The notes: a model not told the origin generated them from the sequence alone. A stretch of DNA of 64,000 bases from Nocardioides daeguensis (GCF_019192965.1 NZ_JAHTKU010000012.1:1-64000), one strand, 5' to 3'; counted from the first letter of the stretch, positions 22,815 through 31,500 are shown. Program-made: numbers and translations.

Positions 22815-23051
22815 TCAGTCGTCGGCGTCCTCGTCGGCGTCCTCGCCCAGCACGGACTCCAGCCGCGCCCGGGCTCCGTCGAGCCAGCCCTGGCAGGTGG
22901 TGGCGAGCGCCTCGCCGCGCTCCCAGAGCGTGAGCGACTCCTCGAGCGTGGTGCCGCCGGCCTCGAGCTGACGGACCACCTCGACCAGCTCGGCGCGGGC
23001 GTCCTCGTAGGACAGGTCCTCGCTGGGGTCCGGGGCCGTGCTGTCAGTCAT
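22815..23051 (-). CDS. xseB: exodeoxyribonuclease VII small subunit
   Basis: A 78-residue helical protein. It has the family core [38 protein letters not shown] and an acidic tail. Several copies bind the C-terminal region of each XseA subunit in exonuclease VII, which degrades single-stranded DNA into oligonucleotides. It starts inside the end of xseA (8-base overlap), giving translational coupling. It ends three bases from the convergent DUF4245 gene. Confidence 0.95.
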   Translation of the reverse strand: MTDSTAPDPSEDLSYEDARAELVEVVRQLEAGGTTLEESLTLWERGEALATTCQGWLDGARARLESVLGEDADEDADD

Positions 23052-24270
23052 GGATCTCCTCGGTCGTGGTGGCGGTGACGTGGATGCGGCCGTCGGCGAC
23101 CCGGACCGACAGCGGGGCGTCGGGGGCGATGTCGGCGACCGAGCTGACGACGTGGCCCTCGGCGTCCTGGACCACGGCGTACCCGCGGCGCAGCGTGGCC
23201 AGCGGGGACAGGGCCCGGACCCGGGCGCGGCGGTGGTCGAGGTCGTCGGCGGCGCGGTCGAGCTGCCACTCGAGCTGGCGGCGGATCCGCGAGCGCCAGT
23301 CGGCGACCTCGTCGAGGCGGGCGTCGATCATGCTGCCCGGGTGGGCGAGCGCGGGGCGGGCGCGCAGCGCGTCCAGCTGGGCCTGCTCGCGGTCGAGGCG
23401 ATGGCGTACGGCGCGGCGCAGGGCGTCGCGCGCGCGCTCGACCATGACCCGCTCCTGCGCCATGTCGGGCACGACCAGCTTGGCCGCGTCGGTGGGCGTG
23501 GAGGCGCGGACGTCGGCGACCAGGTCGAGCAGCGGGGAGTCGGGCTCGTGGCCGATCGCGGACACGACCGGGGTGCGGGCGGCGGCGACCACGCGGATCA
23601 GGCCCTCGTCGGAGAACGGCAGCAGGTCCTCGACCGAGCCGCCGCCCCGGGCGATGACGATGACGTCGACCTCGGGGTCCGCGTCGAGGCGGCGTACGGC
23701 CTCGATCACCTCCTCGGCCGAGCGCTGGCCCTGCATGGCGGCGTACGCGGGGGTGAAGGCCACCGCCGGCCAGCGCCGCGTGGCGTGCTCGAGGACGTCG
23801 TGCTCGGCGGCCGAGTGGGGGGCGGTGACCAGACCGATCCGGCGGGGTACGGCGGGCAGGCGGCGCTTGCGCTCCTGCGCGAACAGTCCCTCGGCGGCGA
23901 GCAGCTGGCGTCGGCGCTCGAGGCGGGCGAGCAGCTCGCCCAGGCCGACCATCCGGATCTCCCGGGCGTTGAGCGAGAGGCTGCCGCGGTTGGCGTAGTA
24001 GGAGGGCCGCGCGTGGATGACGACGCTCGCGCCCTCGGTCACCGGCGTCGGCAGGCCGTCGAACAGGACGCGGGAGCAGGTCACCGGCACCGAGATGTCG
24101 GCGACCGAGTCGCGCAGGGTCATGAACACCGTCGCCAGGCCGGGGCGCCGGCTGATCTGGGTCACCTGGCCCTCGACCCACACCGCGCCGAGCCGGTCGA
24201 TCCAGCCGGCGAGCGCGTTCGCGATCGCCCGGACCGGAGCCGGTTTCTCCAGCGACGTCTCGAGGGCCAC
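23044..24270 (-). CDS. xseA: exodeoxyribonuclease VII large subunit
   Basis: A 408-residue catalytic subunit. An N-terminal OB-fold (about 18-110: [16 protein letters not shown]) binds single-stranded DNA. The nuclease core has [64 protein letters not shown] and the C-terminal LRRGYAVV. I place the start at GTG 24270 rather than the upstream ATG, because the latter would overlap the divergent kinase gene. The start is only 28 bases from the kinase start, so the two promoters must overlap. Confidence 0.95.
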   Translation of the reverse strand: MALETSLEKPAPVRAIANALAGWIDRLGAVWVEGQVTQISRRPGLATVFMTLRDSVADISVPVTCSRVLFDGLPTPVTEGASVVIHARPSYYANRGSLSLNAREIRMVGLGELLARLERRRQLLAAEGLFAQERKRRLPAVPRRIGLVTAPHSAAEHDVLEHATRRWPAVAFTPAYAAMQGQRSAEEVIEAVRRLDADPEVDVIVIARGGGSVEDLLPFSDEGLIRVVAAARTPVVSAIGHEPDSPLLDLVADVRASTPTDAAKLVVPDMAQERVMVERARDALRRAVRHRLDREQAQLDALRARPALAHPGSMIDARLDEVADWRSRIRRQLEWQLDRAADDLDHRRARVRALSPLATLRRGYAVVQDAEGHVVSSVADIAPDAPLSVRVADGRIHVTATTTEEIHD

Positions 24271-24298
24271 GGCCGCGAGCCTATGGCAGGGTGGCGAC

Positions 24299-25234
24299 AT
24301 GACGGCGAGGGCGCTGGTGATCGGGGAGGCGGTGCTCGACGTCGTTCACGCCGACGGGGTGCCGCCCGACGAGCGCCCCGGCGGCTCGGCCGTCAACGTG
24401 GCGGTCGCGCTGGCCCGGCTGGGACGACCGGTCCGCCTCGCCACGGCGTACGCCGACGACCGGGCCGGTGCGCTGGTCGCCGGCCACCTGCGGGCAGCCG
24501 GCGTCGAGACCGCCGGCGACCCGCACGTGCTGGCCGCCACCCCGCGCGCGGACGCGGTCGTCGACGCGACCGGCGCGGCGTCGTACACCTTCGACATCGG
24601 GTGGCGCCTGCCCGCCCGGCCCGACGAGCCGGCGCACGTCGTCCACCTCACCTCGCTGGCTCCGCTGCTCGACCCCGGCGCCGCCGACGTGCTCGCCCTG
24701 GTCGAGCGGGTCGCGCCGACCACGTGCGTCACCTACGACGTCAACCTGCGTCCCGCGATCACCGGGACCCGCGCCCAGGTGCTCGATCGGGTGCTGCGGA
24801 CGGCGTCGTCCGCGACCCTCGTGAAGGCGTCCGACGAGGACCTGCTCGCGCTCTGGCCGGACCGGTCGGCGGGGGAGTCGGCCTCGGCGCTGCTCGCCCT
24901 GCCCGGCGGGCCGGTGGCGGTCGTCGTCACCCACGGCGCGGAGGGCGCCTCGTGGCACGCCTGCTCCGGACCGGACTGGTCGACCGGTGGCGTGCACGCC
25001 GAGCCGGTCGCGGTGGTCGACACCATCGGCGCCGGCGACACCTTCGCGGCCGCTCTGCTCGACCACCTGTGGCCGCTCCTCGGCCCCGGCGCCCGCGACC
25101 GGCTCGCCGCGCTCGGGCCCGAGGACTGGGGTGCCGCGCTCACCTGGGCCGCGCGGGCCGCGGCGTACACCGTCGGTCGGGTCGGGGCGGACCCGCCGAC
25201 CCGCGCCGACCTCGACGCCGGGGGCACGCCCTAG
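24299..25234 (+). CDS. PfkB-family carbohydrate kinase
   Basis: A 311-residue ribokinase-family sugar kinase. It has the N-terminal substrate motif [17 protein letters not shown] (PfkB signature 1) near residues 26-42, YDVNLRPA, a [10 protein letters not shown] segment, and signature 2 [17 protein letters not shown] with the catalytic aspartate. The fold matches fructokinase or 2-dehydro-3-deoxygluconokinase, but the substrate cannot be assigned. The TAG stop is embedded in a TAGGCT that may serve as the -10 of truA. TATGGC at 24282-24287 is a possible -10 for this gene. Confidence 0.9.
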   Translation: MTARALVIGEAVLDVVHADGVPPDERPGGSAVNVAVALARLGRPVRLATAYADDRAGALVAGHLRAAGVETAGDPHVLAATPRADAVVDATGAASYTFDIGWRLPARPDEPAHVVHLTSLAPLLDPGAADVLALVERVAPTTCVTYDVNLRPAITGTRAQVLDRVLRTASSATLVKASDEDLLALWPDRSAGESASALLALPGGPVAVVVTHGAEGASWHACSGPDWSTGGVHAEPVAVVDTIGAGDTFAAALLDHLWPLLGPGARDRLAALGPEDWGAALTWAARAAAYTVGRVGADPPTRADLDAGGTP

Positions 25235-25243
25235 GCTTGCCCG

Positions 25244-26104
25244 GTGCGCCTGCGGATCGACCTCGCCTACGACGGCGGTGACTTCCGCGGCTGGGCGTCC
25301 CAGCCCGGGCTGCGCACCGTCCAGGCGGAGCTGACCGCCGCGCTGACCACGGTGCTGCGCCTCCCCGTCGGCTCGCTGCGGGTGACCTGCGCCGGCCGCA
25401 CCGACTCGGGGGTGCACGCGCGCGGCCAGGTCGTGCACGTCGACGTACCCGAGGACCCGGAGGAGGGCTCGCCGACGGCGGCTCGCCAGGTCACCCAGCT
25501 CGACGTGCTGGCCCGCCGGGTCAACGGCGTGCTCGACAAGACCGTGCGCGTCCACCGGATCAGCGAGGCGCCCGAGGGGTTCGACGCGCGGTTCGCGGCG
25601 CTGTGGCGGCGCTACGCCTACCGGATCGTCGACGACCCGGCGCGCGTCGACCCGCTGACCCGCAACCACGTGCTCTTCTGGCCCCGCCGGCTCGACGTGG
25701 CCGCGATGGACGAGGCCGCGCGCTCGCTGGTCGGGCTCCATGACTTCGCCGCGTTCTGCAAGCACCGCGAGGGCGCGACGACCATCCGCACGCTGCTGGA
25801 GTTCGGCTGGACCCGCACCGACGACGAGCTGGTCGTCGGGCACGTGAAGGCCGACGCGTTCTGCCACTCGATGGTGCGCGCGCTCGTCGGCTGCATGATC
25901 GCGATCGGCGAGGGCCGGCAGGACCCCGCGTGGGCGGTCGAGATCCTCACCGGGCGGCGCCGAGACCAGGGCGTGGTCGTCGTCCCGGCCCACGGGCTGA
26001 CGCTCGAGGAGGTCGCCTATCCCGACGCGGCCGGGCTCGCGGCGCGGGTGGAGCAGACCGCGGCGCGCCGTACCCACGCGGAGACGGACGGGGCCGAGGG
26101 ATGA
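25244..26104 (+). CDS. truA: tRNA pseudouridine(38-40) synthase
   Basis: A 286-residue TruA enzyme modifying uridines 38-40 of the tRNA anticodon arm. The catalytic aspartate is in CAGRTDSGVHARGQVVH, near residue 53. Other motifs are IDLAYDGGDFRGWASQP at the N-terminus, FDARFAALWRRYAYRI, FAAFCKHREGATTIRTL and FCHSMVRALVGCMIAIGEG. In most actinobacteria truA follows rplQ; here it is separated from that cluster and sits with a kinase and a methyltransferase. GTG 25244 is six bases after a TAGGCT, consistent with a leaderless message. It overlaps the next gene by ATGA. Confidence 0.95.
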   Translation: MRLRIDLAYDGGDFRGWASQPGLRTVQAELTAALTTVLRLPVGSLRVTCAGRTDSGVHARGQVVHVDVPEDPEEGSPTAARQVTQLDVLARRVNGVLDKTVRVHRISEAPEGFDARFAALWRRYAYRIVDDPARVDPLTRNHVLFWPRRLDVAAMDEAARSLVGLHDFAAFCKHREGATTIRTLLEFGWTRTDDELVVGHVKADAFCHSMVRALVGCMIAIGEGRQDPAWAVEILTGRRRDQGVVVVPAHGLTLEEVAYPDAAGLAARVEQTAARRTHAETDGAEG

Positions 26105-26700
26105 GCGACGAGCACTACTTCTCCGCCGACCCGTCCGTCGCGTTCCAGCGGGCAGAGGTCGAGGCCGAGGTCTGGGGGCACGAGCTGCGGCTGGTCAGCG
26201 GTTCCGGCGTGTTCGCGCAGGGCCGCCTCGACATCGGCACGTCGGTGCTGTTCCGCGAGACCGAACCGCCGGCGGGTGGCCGGATCCTCGACCTCGGCTG
26301 CGGGTACGGCGTGATCGGGCTCGCCTGCGCCGTCGCCGCACCCGACTGCATGGTGACCGCGGTCGACGTCAACCAGCGCGCGGTGCTCCTGGCCAACGAG
26401 AACGCGGCCTCGCTCGGCCTCGCCGACCGCTTCACGGCGAGCGTCCCCGACGACGTCGACCCGGCGGCGACGTACGACGAGATCTGGTCCAACCCGCCCA
26501 TCCGGATCGGCAAGGCGGCCCTCCACGAGCTCTTGCTGACCTGGCTGCCGCGGCTCGCGCCCGACGGGCGGGCGGTGATGGTCGTCGGCAAGAACCTCGG
26601 CGCCGACTCGCTGCAGCGCTGGCTGGGCGAGCAGGGCTTCCCGACCCAGCGGATCGCCAGCGCGAAGGGGTTCCGGGTGCTCGAGACCCGTCGTGGCTGA
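26101..26700 (+). CDS. class I SAM methyltransferase, RsmC/RlmG-like
   Basis: A 199-residue methyltransferase of the MTS (methyltransferase small) family. The SAM-binding motif is ILDLGCGYGVIGLACA (near residues 62-77), followed by the acidic AVDVNQRAVLLANENA and the SNPPIRIG motif (near 130) that marks base N-methyltransferases acting on nucleic acids. Proteins of this type methylate guanine in 16S or 23S rRNA; this short form has only the catalytic domain. It is translationally coupled to truA, supporting an RNA-modification role. Confidence 0.88.
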   Translation: MSDEHYFSADPSVAFQRAEVEAEVWGHELRLVSGSGVFAQGRLDIGTSVLFRETEPPAGGRILDLGCGYGVIGLACAVAAPDCMVTAVDVNQRAVLLANENAASLGLADRFTASVPDDVDPAATYDEIWSNPPIRIGKAALHELLLTWLPRLAPDGRAVMVVGKNLGADSLQRWLGEQGFPTQRIASAKGFRVLETRRG

Positions 26701-26711
26701 GGGCTGCTGCC

Positions 26712-26717
26712 TAGAGT
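26712..26717 (+). promoter_or_regulatory. -10 element of a probable leaderless gene
   Basis: TAGAGT ends six bases before the ATG at 26724, leaving no room for a ribosome binding site. I take it as the clearest example of the leaderless pattern in this window. Confidence 0.45.
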
Positions 26718-26723
26718 GGGCGC

Positions 26724-27401
26724 ATGCCGACCGAGTTCACGGTGCGCGGGTCGCACTCCGCGTTCCAGCCGCCCGAGCGCGGCACCGCGCAGATCACGCT
26801 GGCCTTCCAGGGCCCGGCGATGCAGCCGGTCTACGACCGGGTCGTCGGTGACCTCGAGGCCGTGACGGCGTCGGTGCGGGAGCTCCACGACCCGGCGAAC
26901 GGGCCGGTCACCTGGTGGGCGACGCAGCACGTGCGGACCTGGGCCGAGCGCCCCTGGAACCAGGACGGCAAGCAGCTGCCCCTCGTCCACCACGCCAGCG
27001 TCGGGATGCAGGTGAAGTTCCGCGACTTCGCCCGGCTCACCAGCTGGGTCGGCCGACTCGTGGACGCCGCGGAGGGGTTCCGGCTCGACGGTGTCACCTG
27101 GGCCCTCACCGAGGCCCGCCGGGTCGAGCTCGAGCGCACCGTGCGCGCCGCCGCGGTCAAGGACGCCGCCCGCCGTGCCCAGGAGTACGCCGACGCGCTC
27201 GGCCTGGGACCGGTCCGGCCCGTCGCGGTGGCCGACGCGGGCATGCTCAGCCAGGGCATCTCGCCGATGGGTGGCGCCGGCCCGGCCGCCTTCATGCGGC
27301 TGGCGGCGAAGGACACCGGCGGCAGCGGGCCCGAGCTCGAGCTCTCGCCCGAGGACATCGAGATCTCCGCGCAGGTCGACGCCCGCTTCCTCGTGGACTG
27401 A
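26724..27401 (+). CDS. SIMPL (DUF541) domain protein
   Basis: A 225-residue protein of the SIMPL/DUF541 family, showing the N-terminal VRGSHSAFQPPERGTAQITLAF strand pair, the central HHASVGMQVKFRDF, and KDAARRAQEYADALGLGPVRPV, the most conserved part of the family. Most relatives carry a signal peptide and act outside the membrane. This one has none visible, so it is probably cytosolic. Function is not established. It is followed by a small gene two bases after its stop. Confidence 0.8.
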   Translation: MPTEFTVRGSHSAFQPPERGTAQITLAFQGPAMQPVYDRVVGDLEAVTASVRELHDPANGPVTWWATQHVRTWAERPWNQDGKQLPLVHHASVGMQVKFRDFARLTSWVGRLVDAAEGFRLDGVTWALTEARRVELERTVRAAAVKDAARRAQEYADALGLGPVRPVAVADAGMLSQGISPMGGAGPAAFMRLAAKDTGGSGPELELSPEDIEISAQVDARFLVD

Positions 27402-27402
27402 C

Positions 27403-27657
27403 GTGGCCCCGCCGACCCTCTCCGACGTCGCCCGCCTGCTCGACCGGCGCGGCGAGCTCACGCACGAGCGCGCGGCCGTCCTGCAGCGGGCCGCCGCCCC
27501 CGACCGGCCGGAGCGCTACAAGTGCACGCACCCCGAGCTCGCCGGTGCCGGATGGTCGCACCCGTGGCCGGAGGAGGAGATGTACCCGCACGCCTGCTGC
27601 CGGCTGGACGAGCACTGCCCGGCGGAGTGGGCCAGGGAGCCGCAGGTCAGGACGTGA
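27403..27657 (+). CDS. small cysteine/histidine-containing hypothetical protein
   Basis: An 84-residue protein starting at GTG 27403, directly after the SIMPL gene stop, so probably co-transcribed. The N-terminal half is helical (LSDVARLLDRRGELTHERAAVLQ). The C-terminal half is rich in Cys, His and Trp: YKCTHPE, AGWSHPWP, YPHACCRLDEHCP. The four cysteines and several histidines suggest a metal site, but the pattern does not match a zinc ribbon I know. It overlaps the end of the convergent gene by 11 bases. Function unknown. Confidence 0.65.
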   Translation: MAPPTLSDVARLLDRRGELTHERAAVLQRAAAPDRPERYKCTHPELAGAGWSHPWPEEEMYPHACCRLDEHCPAEWAREPQVRT

Positions 27658-28321
27658 TCTGCGCCCGGGCCAGGACGTCGGCGGCCGGACCGGTGGCCGG
27701 CAGCCGACCCCACAACATGAGCAACAGCTCGTTCGCCGGGGCGGCCAGCTCCACCGGGTCGCCGGCTGCGGCGGGCTCGAGCACGAGCGCGCGGTCCAGG
27801 TCGGTGGCGACCAGACGCACCGGCGCCGCCAGCGGCTCGGTGCGGCCCAGCCGGACCTGGCGCGGGTAGAAGAGCGTCGCGACCTCGTCGACGCCGTCCC
27901 AGCCGAGCTCGGCGGACGGCTGCCACTCGCCGGCGCGCGCCTGGGAGTCGAGGGCGTCGTACAGGTGCATGGTGACCTCGTGGACCTGGCGCCGTCGCCA
28001 GAAGCCGGCCCGGGTGTCGGCGCCGAAGGTCCACACCGGGGTGTCCGGGGCCGTCGCGCGGAGCACGTCGAGGAGCCGGGCGGCGGCGTCCCGGTAGCCG
28101 GCGACCAGGACGTCGCGCTGCCTGCCCGGTGCCGGGGTGTCGCCGTCGGGGGAGCGCTCGGTGACGGCGTGGGTCGCCCAAGCGTGCACCCAGCGGGTGT
28201 GCTCGCCGAGGCCGGCGAGGGTCCAGCCCGGACAGGCCGGGACGGCCGCGGCGAGGTCGCCGGTCGCGAGCACGTCGGCGAGCTCGCCGGTCGTCCGCTC
28301 CAGCAGGTCGATCCACTCCAT
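27647..28321 (-). CDS. maleylpyruvate isomerase-like (DinB-fold) protein
   Basis: A 224-residue protein of the mycothiol-dependent maleylpyruvate isomerase N-terminal superfamily. The N-terminal four-helix DinB-like domain shows PACPGWTLAGLGEHTRWVHAW, with the conserved histidine in GEHTRW, and RRRQVHEVTMHLYDA, which supplies the other metal histidines. A C-terminal MDMPI domain ends in ANELLLMLWGR. Relatives use mycothiol, the actinobacterial thiol, for isomerase or transferase reactions; the substrate here is unknown. It is divergent from the sigma factor gene, with about 70 bases between them. Confidence 0.82.
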   Translation of the reverse strand: MEWIDLLERTTGELADVLATGDLAAAVPACPGWTLAGLGEHTRWVHAWATHAVTERSPDGDTPAPGRQRDVLVAGYRDAAARLLDVLRATAPDTPVWTFGADTRAGFWRRRQVHEVTMHLYDALDSQARAGEWQPSAELGWDGVDEVATLFYPRQVRLGRTEPLAAPVRLVATDLDRALVLEPAAAGDPVELAAPANELLLMLWGRLPATGPAADVLARAQITS

Positions 28322-28390
28322 GGCCAGATCCTTGCAGCACACTCGCAACAGGATCGACGCAGCGTGCGTCTGAGGAGTGTGGAGGCAGTG

Positions 28391-28933
28391 GTGACGGGAG
28401 GACCGTCGGGCGCGGAGGATGCCGCGACCGACCGGCCCGAGTTCGACGCGTGGGTCGCAGCGCGTGGGCCGGCGCTGCTGCGGCTGGCCCACCTGCTGGC
28501 CGGTGATGCCGCCGACGCCGAGGACGTCGTGCAGGACGCGCTGTCCCGTGCCCTGCCGCGCTGGGACCGGATCGTCCGCGCCGACGACGTCGACGCCTAC
28601 GTCCGCCGGATGGTGGTCAACGCTCACACCTCCTGGTGGCGCAGGTTCCGGCGCCGCGAGTCGCCCTCGGCGTACGTCGACGGCGGCGAGGTGGTCGCCG
28701 GTCCCGGCGACGGCCCGGGCCACGACGAGCGCCAACGGCTGTGGGCCGCGTGCCGGGCGCTGCCGGAGGCGCAGCGGACCGCGGTGGTGCTGCGCTACTA
28801 CGAACAGCTGGAGTACGACGAGATCGCGGCGCTGACCGGTGTCCGCGAGGGCACGGTGCGCTCACGGGTCTCGCGCGGGATCGCCGTACTGCGGACCGAG
28901 CTCGGTGACGGGCGGGGTGGGGACGATGAGTGA
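28391..28933 (+). CDS. ECF RNA polymerase sigma factor (SigE/SigM-like)
   Basis: A 180-residue extracytoplasmic-function sigma factor. Region 2 is LLRLAHLLAGDAADAEDVVQDALSRALPRW (about 30-60), with VDAYVRRMVVNAHTSWWRR completing it. Region 4 is LPEAQRTAVVLRYYEQLEYDEIAALTGVREGTVRSRVSRG, with its helix-turn-helix. I chose the second GTG at 28391 because GGAGG lies at 28381-28385, five bases upstream; GTG 28388 or 28379 are possible. It overlaps the membrane-protein gene that follows, the usual place for its regulator. Confidence 0.9.
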   Translation: MTGGPSGAEDAATDRPEFDAWVAARGPALLRLAHLLAGDAADAEDVVQDALSRALPRWDRIVRADDVDAYVRRMVVNAHTSWWRRFRRRESPSAYVDGGEVVAGPGDGPGHDERQRLWAACRALPEAQRTAVVLRYYEQLEYDEIAALTGVREGTVRSRVSRGIAVLRTELGDGRGGDDE

Positions 28934-30053
28934 CGTCGAGGAGCGGTTGGGCACGGCGTTGGCGGCGATCGCCGACGCGGCGCCGCGGGGGGCGGGGCTG
29001 GCCGATGCGGCCCGGAGCCGGTACCGCCGGCGCCGGCAGCGGCGGGTGGTCGCCGCCGGTGTTGCAGCGGTCCTGGTGGTTGTCGCCGGCGGTCTGCTCC
29101 TCGCCCGCCCCGAGCCGCGGGAGGGTCACGTCACGACTCCGTCCCGGGCGGGCGACTGGCAGACCATCCGGCAGGGCGAGGCCGTGGCCGAGGTCCCGGG
29201 GGACTGGCGCCGTTCCGAGTGCGCCGGCCGGATCGTCTACGCCCCGAGCGACCCGTGCACGGACTGGAAGGGCGCGGGCTTCTCGGGGGCGGCCAACTAC
29301 GACCCCGCGATGGGGCCGGGCGTCATCCTCCGTTTCCCGGCCGACGACGACGAGTGGACCGGATACGTGTACGTCGGCCAGCAGGTGCTGTCCGTCTCCG
29401 ACCCCGACCGGGACCTGGTCCGCCGGGTGCTGGCGAGTGCCCGGCTCGACGGCCAACCCGTCGTCGACGGCAGCCGGTGGGTTCCGCGGAGCGGAGGCGT
29501 CGTCAGCTACGAGATCCCGGTCGGATGGGGCCTCCCGCAAGGCGACCGGTCGGGATACTCCGCCTGCGTCGCCCTCGCGCGGGGGACCCCGGTCTCCGAG
29601 CAGCAGGTCGACGTCCGCACCTACCGCTCGACCCAGCACTTCGACGCCTTCGCCGTGACCGTGACCGCGCCGACCCGGGCTGTCGCAGACCTGGTCCTGG
29701 GGACGGTCGCCGTCCACCCGGAGGTCTCGCGGATGGACCGCTGCACCGGGGAGGACGCCGGCCTGGTGCCGGTGGAGGCCGACGGCGTGAAGCTGGAGAT
29801 CCCTCGGGACTGGGACGCCCACAGCTGCGGCGACCTCCCGCAGTTCGGGCCGGGCACGACGTGCCGGGCGTCGAGCGAGGCCGAGGGGGTGCAGTTCCTG
29901 TACGCCGCGACCTACCAGCCGGCGATGGACGAGGGCGAGGTCGTCCGCAATGGTGCGCTGTGGGGCGGGTACGTCCGGCGTGGCGAGTACGCCGTCCTCG
30001 TGACTGCCCGGGACCGGGCGCTCGTGACCCGGCTGCTCGAGCGGGTCGGCTGA
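28926..30053 (+). CDS. membrane protein downstream of ECF sigma factor, three related modules
   Basis: A 375-residue protein: a short cytosolic N-terminus ending in an arginine block, one transmembrane segment (residues 41-60) and a long extracytoplasmic part. That part holds three related modules at about 84-173, 193-263 and 284-374. Each starts with a strand of the type IPxxW (VPGDW, IPVGW, IPRDW), followed by one or more cysteines, and modules 1 and 3 share NYDPAM/TYQPAM and GYV. The position and topology fit a membrane sensor or anti-sigma protein for the sigma factor, but the short cytosolic region lacks a recognisable zinc-binding anti-sigma motif. No named family is assigned. Confidence 0.7.
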   Translation: MSDVEERLGTALAAIADAAPRGAGLADAARSRYRRRRQRRVVAAGVAAVLVVVAGGLLLARPEPREGHVTTPSRAGDWQTIRQGEAVAEVPGDWRRSECAGRIVYAPSDPCTDWKGAGFSGAANYDPAMGPGVILRFPADDDEWTGYVYVGQQVLSVSDPDRDLVRRVLASARLDGQPVVDGSRWVPRSGGVVSYEIPVGWGLPQGDRSGYSACVALARGTPVSEQQVDVRTYRSTQHFDAFAVTVTAPTRAVADLVLGTVAVHPEVSRMDRCTGEDAGLVPVEADGVKLEIPRDWDAHSCGDLPQFGPGTTCRASSEAEGVQFLYAATYQPAMDEGEVVRNGALWGGYVRRGEYAVLVTARDRALVTRLLERVG

Positions 30054-30069
30054 CCTCCCGCGCTCAGGC

Positions 30070-30135
30070 GGCAAGTCGACGGCGAGGAAGTGGCGACTCA
30101 ACGGCGAGGAAGTGGCGACTCAACGGTGAGGAAGC
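30070..30135. repeat. three tandem 22-bp repeats
   Basis: Units of GGC(A/G)A-x-TC(G/A)ACGG(C/T)GAGGAAG(T/C) run head to tail at 30070-30091, 30092-30113 and 30114-30135, followed by a partial fourth (GGCAGGTCAACC). They lie in the gap after the membrane-protein gene and before padR. They have no spacers, so this is not a CRISPR array. Confidence 0.9.
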
Positions 30136-30192
30136 GGCAGGTCAACCACCGTGCGGCCCGGCCTGCCGACACCCCGCCGGGCGGCGCGGTGC

Positions 30193-30226
30193 TGGACAGA
30201 CGCATACTCCGTATGCATACTCCGTA
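30193..30226 (+). promoter_or_regulatory. padR promoter with overlapping operator
   Basis: TGGACA (30193-30198) and CATACT (30216-30221) are exactly 17 bases apart, placing transcription start at or near the ATG at 30230. Over the -10 lie a 12-bp direct repeat, GCATACTCCGTA (30202-30213 and 30215-30226), and the perfect palindrome GTATGCATAC (30211-30220). PadR proteins bind ATGY-rich palindromes such as this, so autoregulation is likely. Confidence 0.7.
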
Positions 30227-30229
30227 CTC

Positions 30230-30778
30230 ATGTCCATCAAGCACGGTCTGCTGGCGCTCCTGGCGCCGGGCCCGAAGTACGGCTACCAGCTGAAGGCCGA
30301 GTTCGAGGCCACGACCGGGTCGGCGTGGCCGCTGAACATCGGGCAGGTCTACTCGACCCTCCAGCGCCTCGAGAAGGGCGGCCAGATCGAGGCCGACGGG
30401 GTGCCGGACGACGACGGGCGTGTGATCTACGCGCTCACCCCGGCGGGCCGCGAGGAGCTGGCCGGCTGGTTCCACACGCCCATCGCGCAGGAGTCGCGGC
30501 CACGCGACGAGCTGGCGATCAAGCTGGCGATGGCGGTGAACACCCCCGGCGTCGACGCCCGCGAGGTCGTCCAGGCGCAGCGCCGCCAGGCGATGAGCTC
30601 CCTGCAGTCCCTGACCCGCGCCAAGGCCGCCGTCCCCGACGAGGACCTCGCGCGGGTGATGGTGGTCGACTCACTGATCTTCGCCGCCGAGGCCGAGGTC
30701 AGCTGGCTCGACCGGTGTGAGGCCCGACTCCGCAACGCACGAACCGAGAAGACCCCCGAGAAGGAGGCCGTCCAGTGA
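30230..30778 (+). CDS. PadR-family transcriptional regulator
   Basis: A 182-residue PadR protein. The N-terminal winged helix (residues 1-80) has the hallmark LLALLAPGPKYGYQLKAEFE, IGQVYSTLQRLEKGGQIE and DDDGRVIYALTPAGREEL. The C-terminal half is the Vir_act_alpha_C dimerisation helix bundle. PadR regulators normally repress adjacent transporters and are released by the drug or phenolic exported. The gene is translationally coupled (GTGA) to the ABC ATPase and permease downstream, forming one regulator-efflux operon. Confidence 0.93.
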   Translation: MSIKHGLLALLAPGPKYGYQLKAEFEATTGSAWPLNIGQVYSTLQRLEKGGQIEADGVPDDDGRVIYALTPAGREELAGWFHTPIAQESRPRDELAIKLAMAVNTPGVDAREVVQAQRRQAMSSLQSLTRAKAAVPDEDLARVMVVDSLIFAAEAEVSWLDRCEARLRNARTEKTPEKEAVQ

Positions 30779-31500
30779 CCGCCAACCCCGTCCTGGAACT
30801 TCGCAACGCCGCCAAGGTGTACGGCGGCGGCGAGACCCTCGTGACCGCGCTGCACGGTGCGACCCTGGCCGTCGCACCCGGTGAGCTGGTCGCGGTGCGC
30901 GGCGCCTCGGGCTCCGGCAAGAGCACCCTGCTGCACCTGGCCGGCGGTCTCGATGCGCCCAGCTCGGGCGACGTCCTCGTCGAGGGCCAGTCGCTCGGCA
31001 GCCAGTCCCGCAAGGACCTGGCTCGGCTGCGGCGCCGTTCGATCGGCTACGTCTTCCAGGACCTCAACCTGGTGCCGTCGCTGACCGCTGCCGAGAACAT
31101 CGCGCTGCCGCGCGAGCTCGACGGCGCCTCGGCCGGCGAGGCCCGCACGGAGGCGCTCGCGGCCCTGGAGGAGATCGGCCTGCGGGGGGTCGCGGACCGG
31201 TTCCCGGACGAGATGTCGGGCGGTCAGCAGCAGCGGGTCGCGATCGCCCGCGCACTCATCGGCGCCCGGCGTCTGGTGCTCGCCGACGAACCGACCGGGG
31301 CCCTCGACAGCGAGACCGGTGAGGGCGTGATGCGCCTGCTCCGGGCCCGCTGCGACGCCGGCGCGGCCTGCCTGCTGGTCACCCACGAGCCCCGCCACTC
31401 CGCCTGGGCCGACCGGGTGGTCTTCCTCAGCGACGGCGCGATCGTCGACGAGACCACCGCCGACGCGCCGACCGTCCTCGACCTGGGGGCGCTCACGTGA
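30775..31500 (+). CDS. ABC transporter ATPase, MacB/LolD type
   Basis: A 241-residue ATP-binding protein. Walker A GASGSGKST is near residues 43-51. The Q-loop is GYVFQDLNLVPSLTAAENIALP, the signature MSGGQQQRVAIARAL, Walker B RLVLADEPTGALD and the switch VTHEPRHS. The LTAAENIALP motif marks the LolD/MacB/FtsE class, which works with FtsX-like permeases in mechanotransmission or drug and peptide export rather than import. It starts at GTG overlapping padR and ends overlapping the permease. Confidence 0.93.
   Translation: MTANPVLELRNAAKVYGGGETLVTALHGATLAVAPGELVAVRGASGSGKSTLLHLAGGLDAPSSGDVLVEGQSLGSQSRKDLARLRRRSIGYVFQDLNLVPSLTAAENIALPRELDGASAGEARTEALAALEEIGLRGVADRFPDEMSGGQQQRVAIARALIGARRLVLADEPTGALDSETGEGVMRLLRARCDAGAACLLVTHEPRHSAWADRVVFLSDGAIVDETTADAPTVLDLGALT

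Noticed and set aside
30070..30135. Possible CRISPR or coding repeat
   Set aside because: The 22-bp units are contiguous without spacers and lie between clear gene boundaries.
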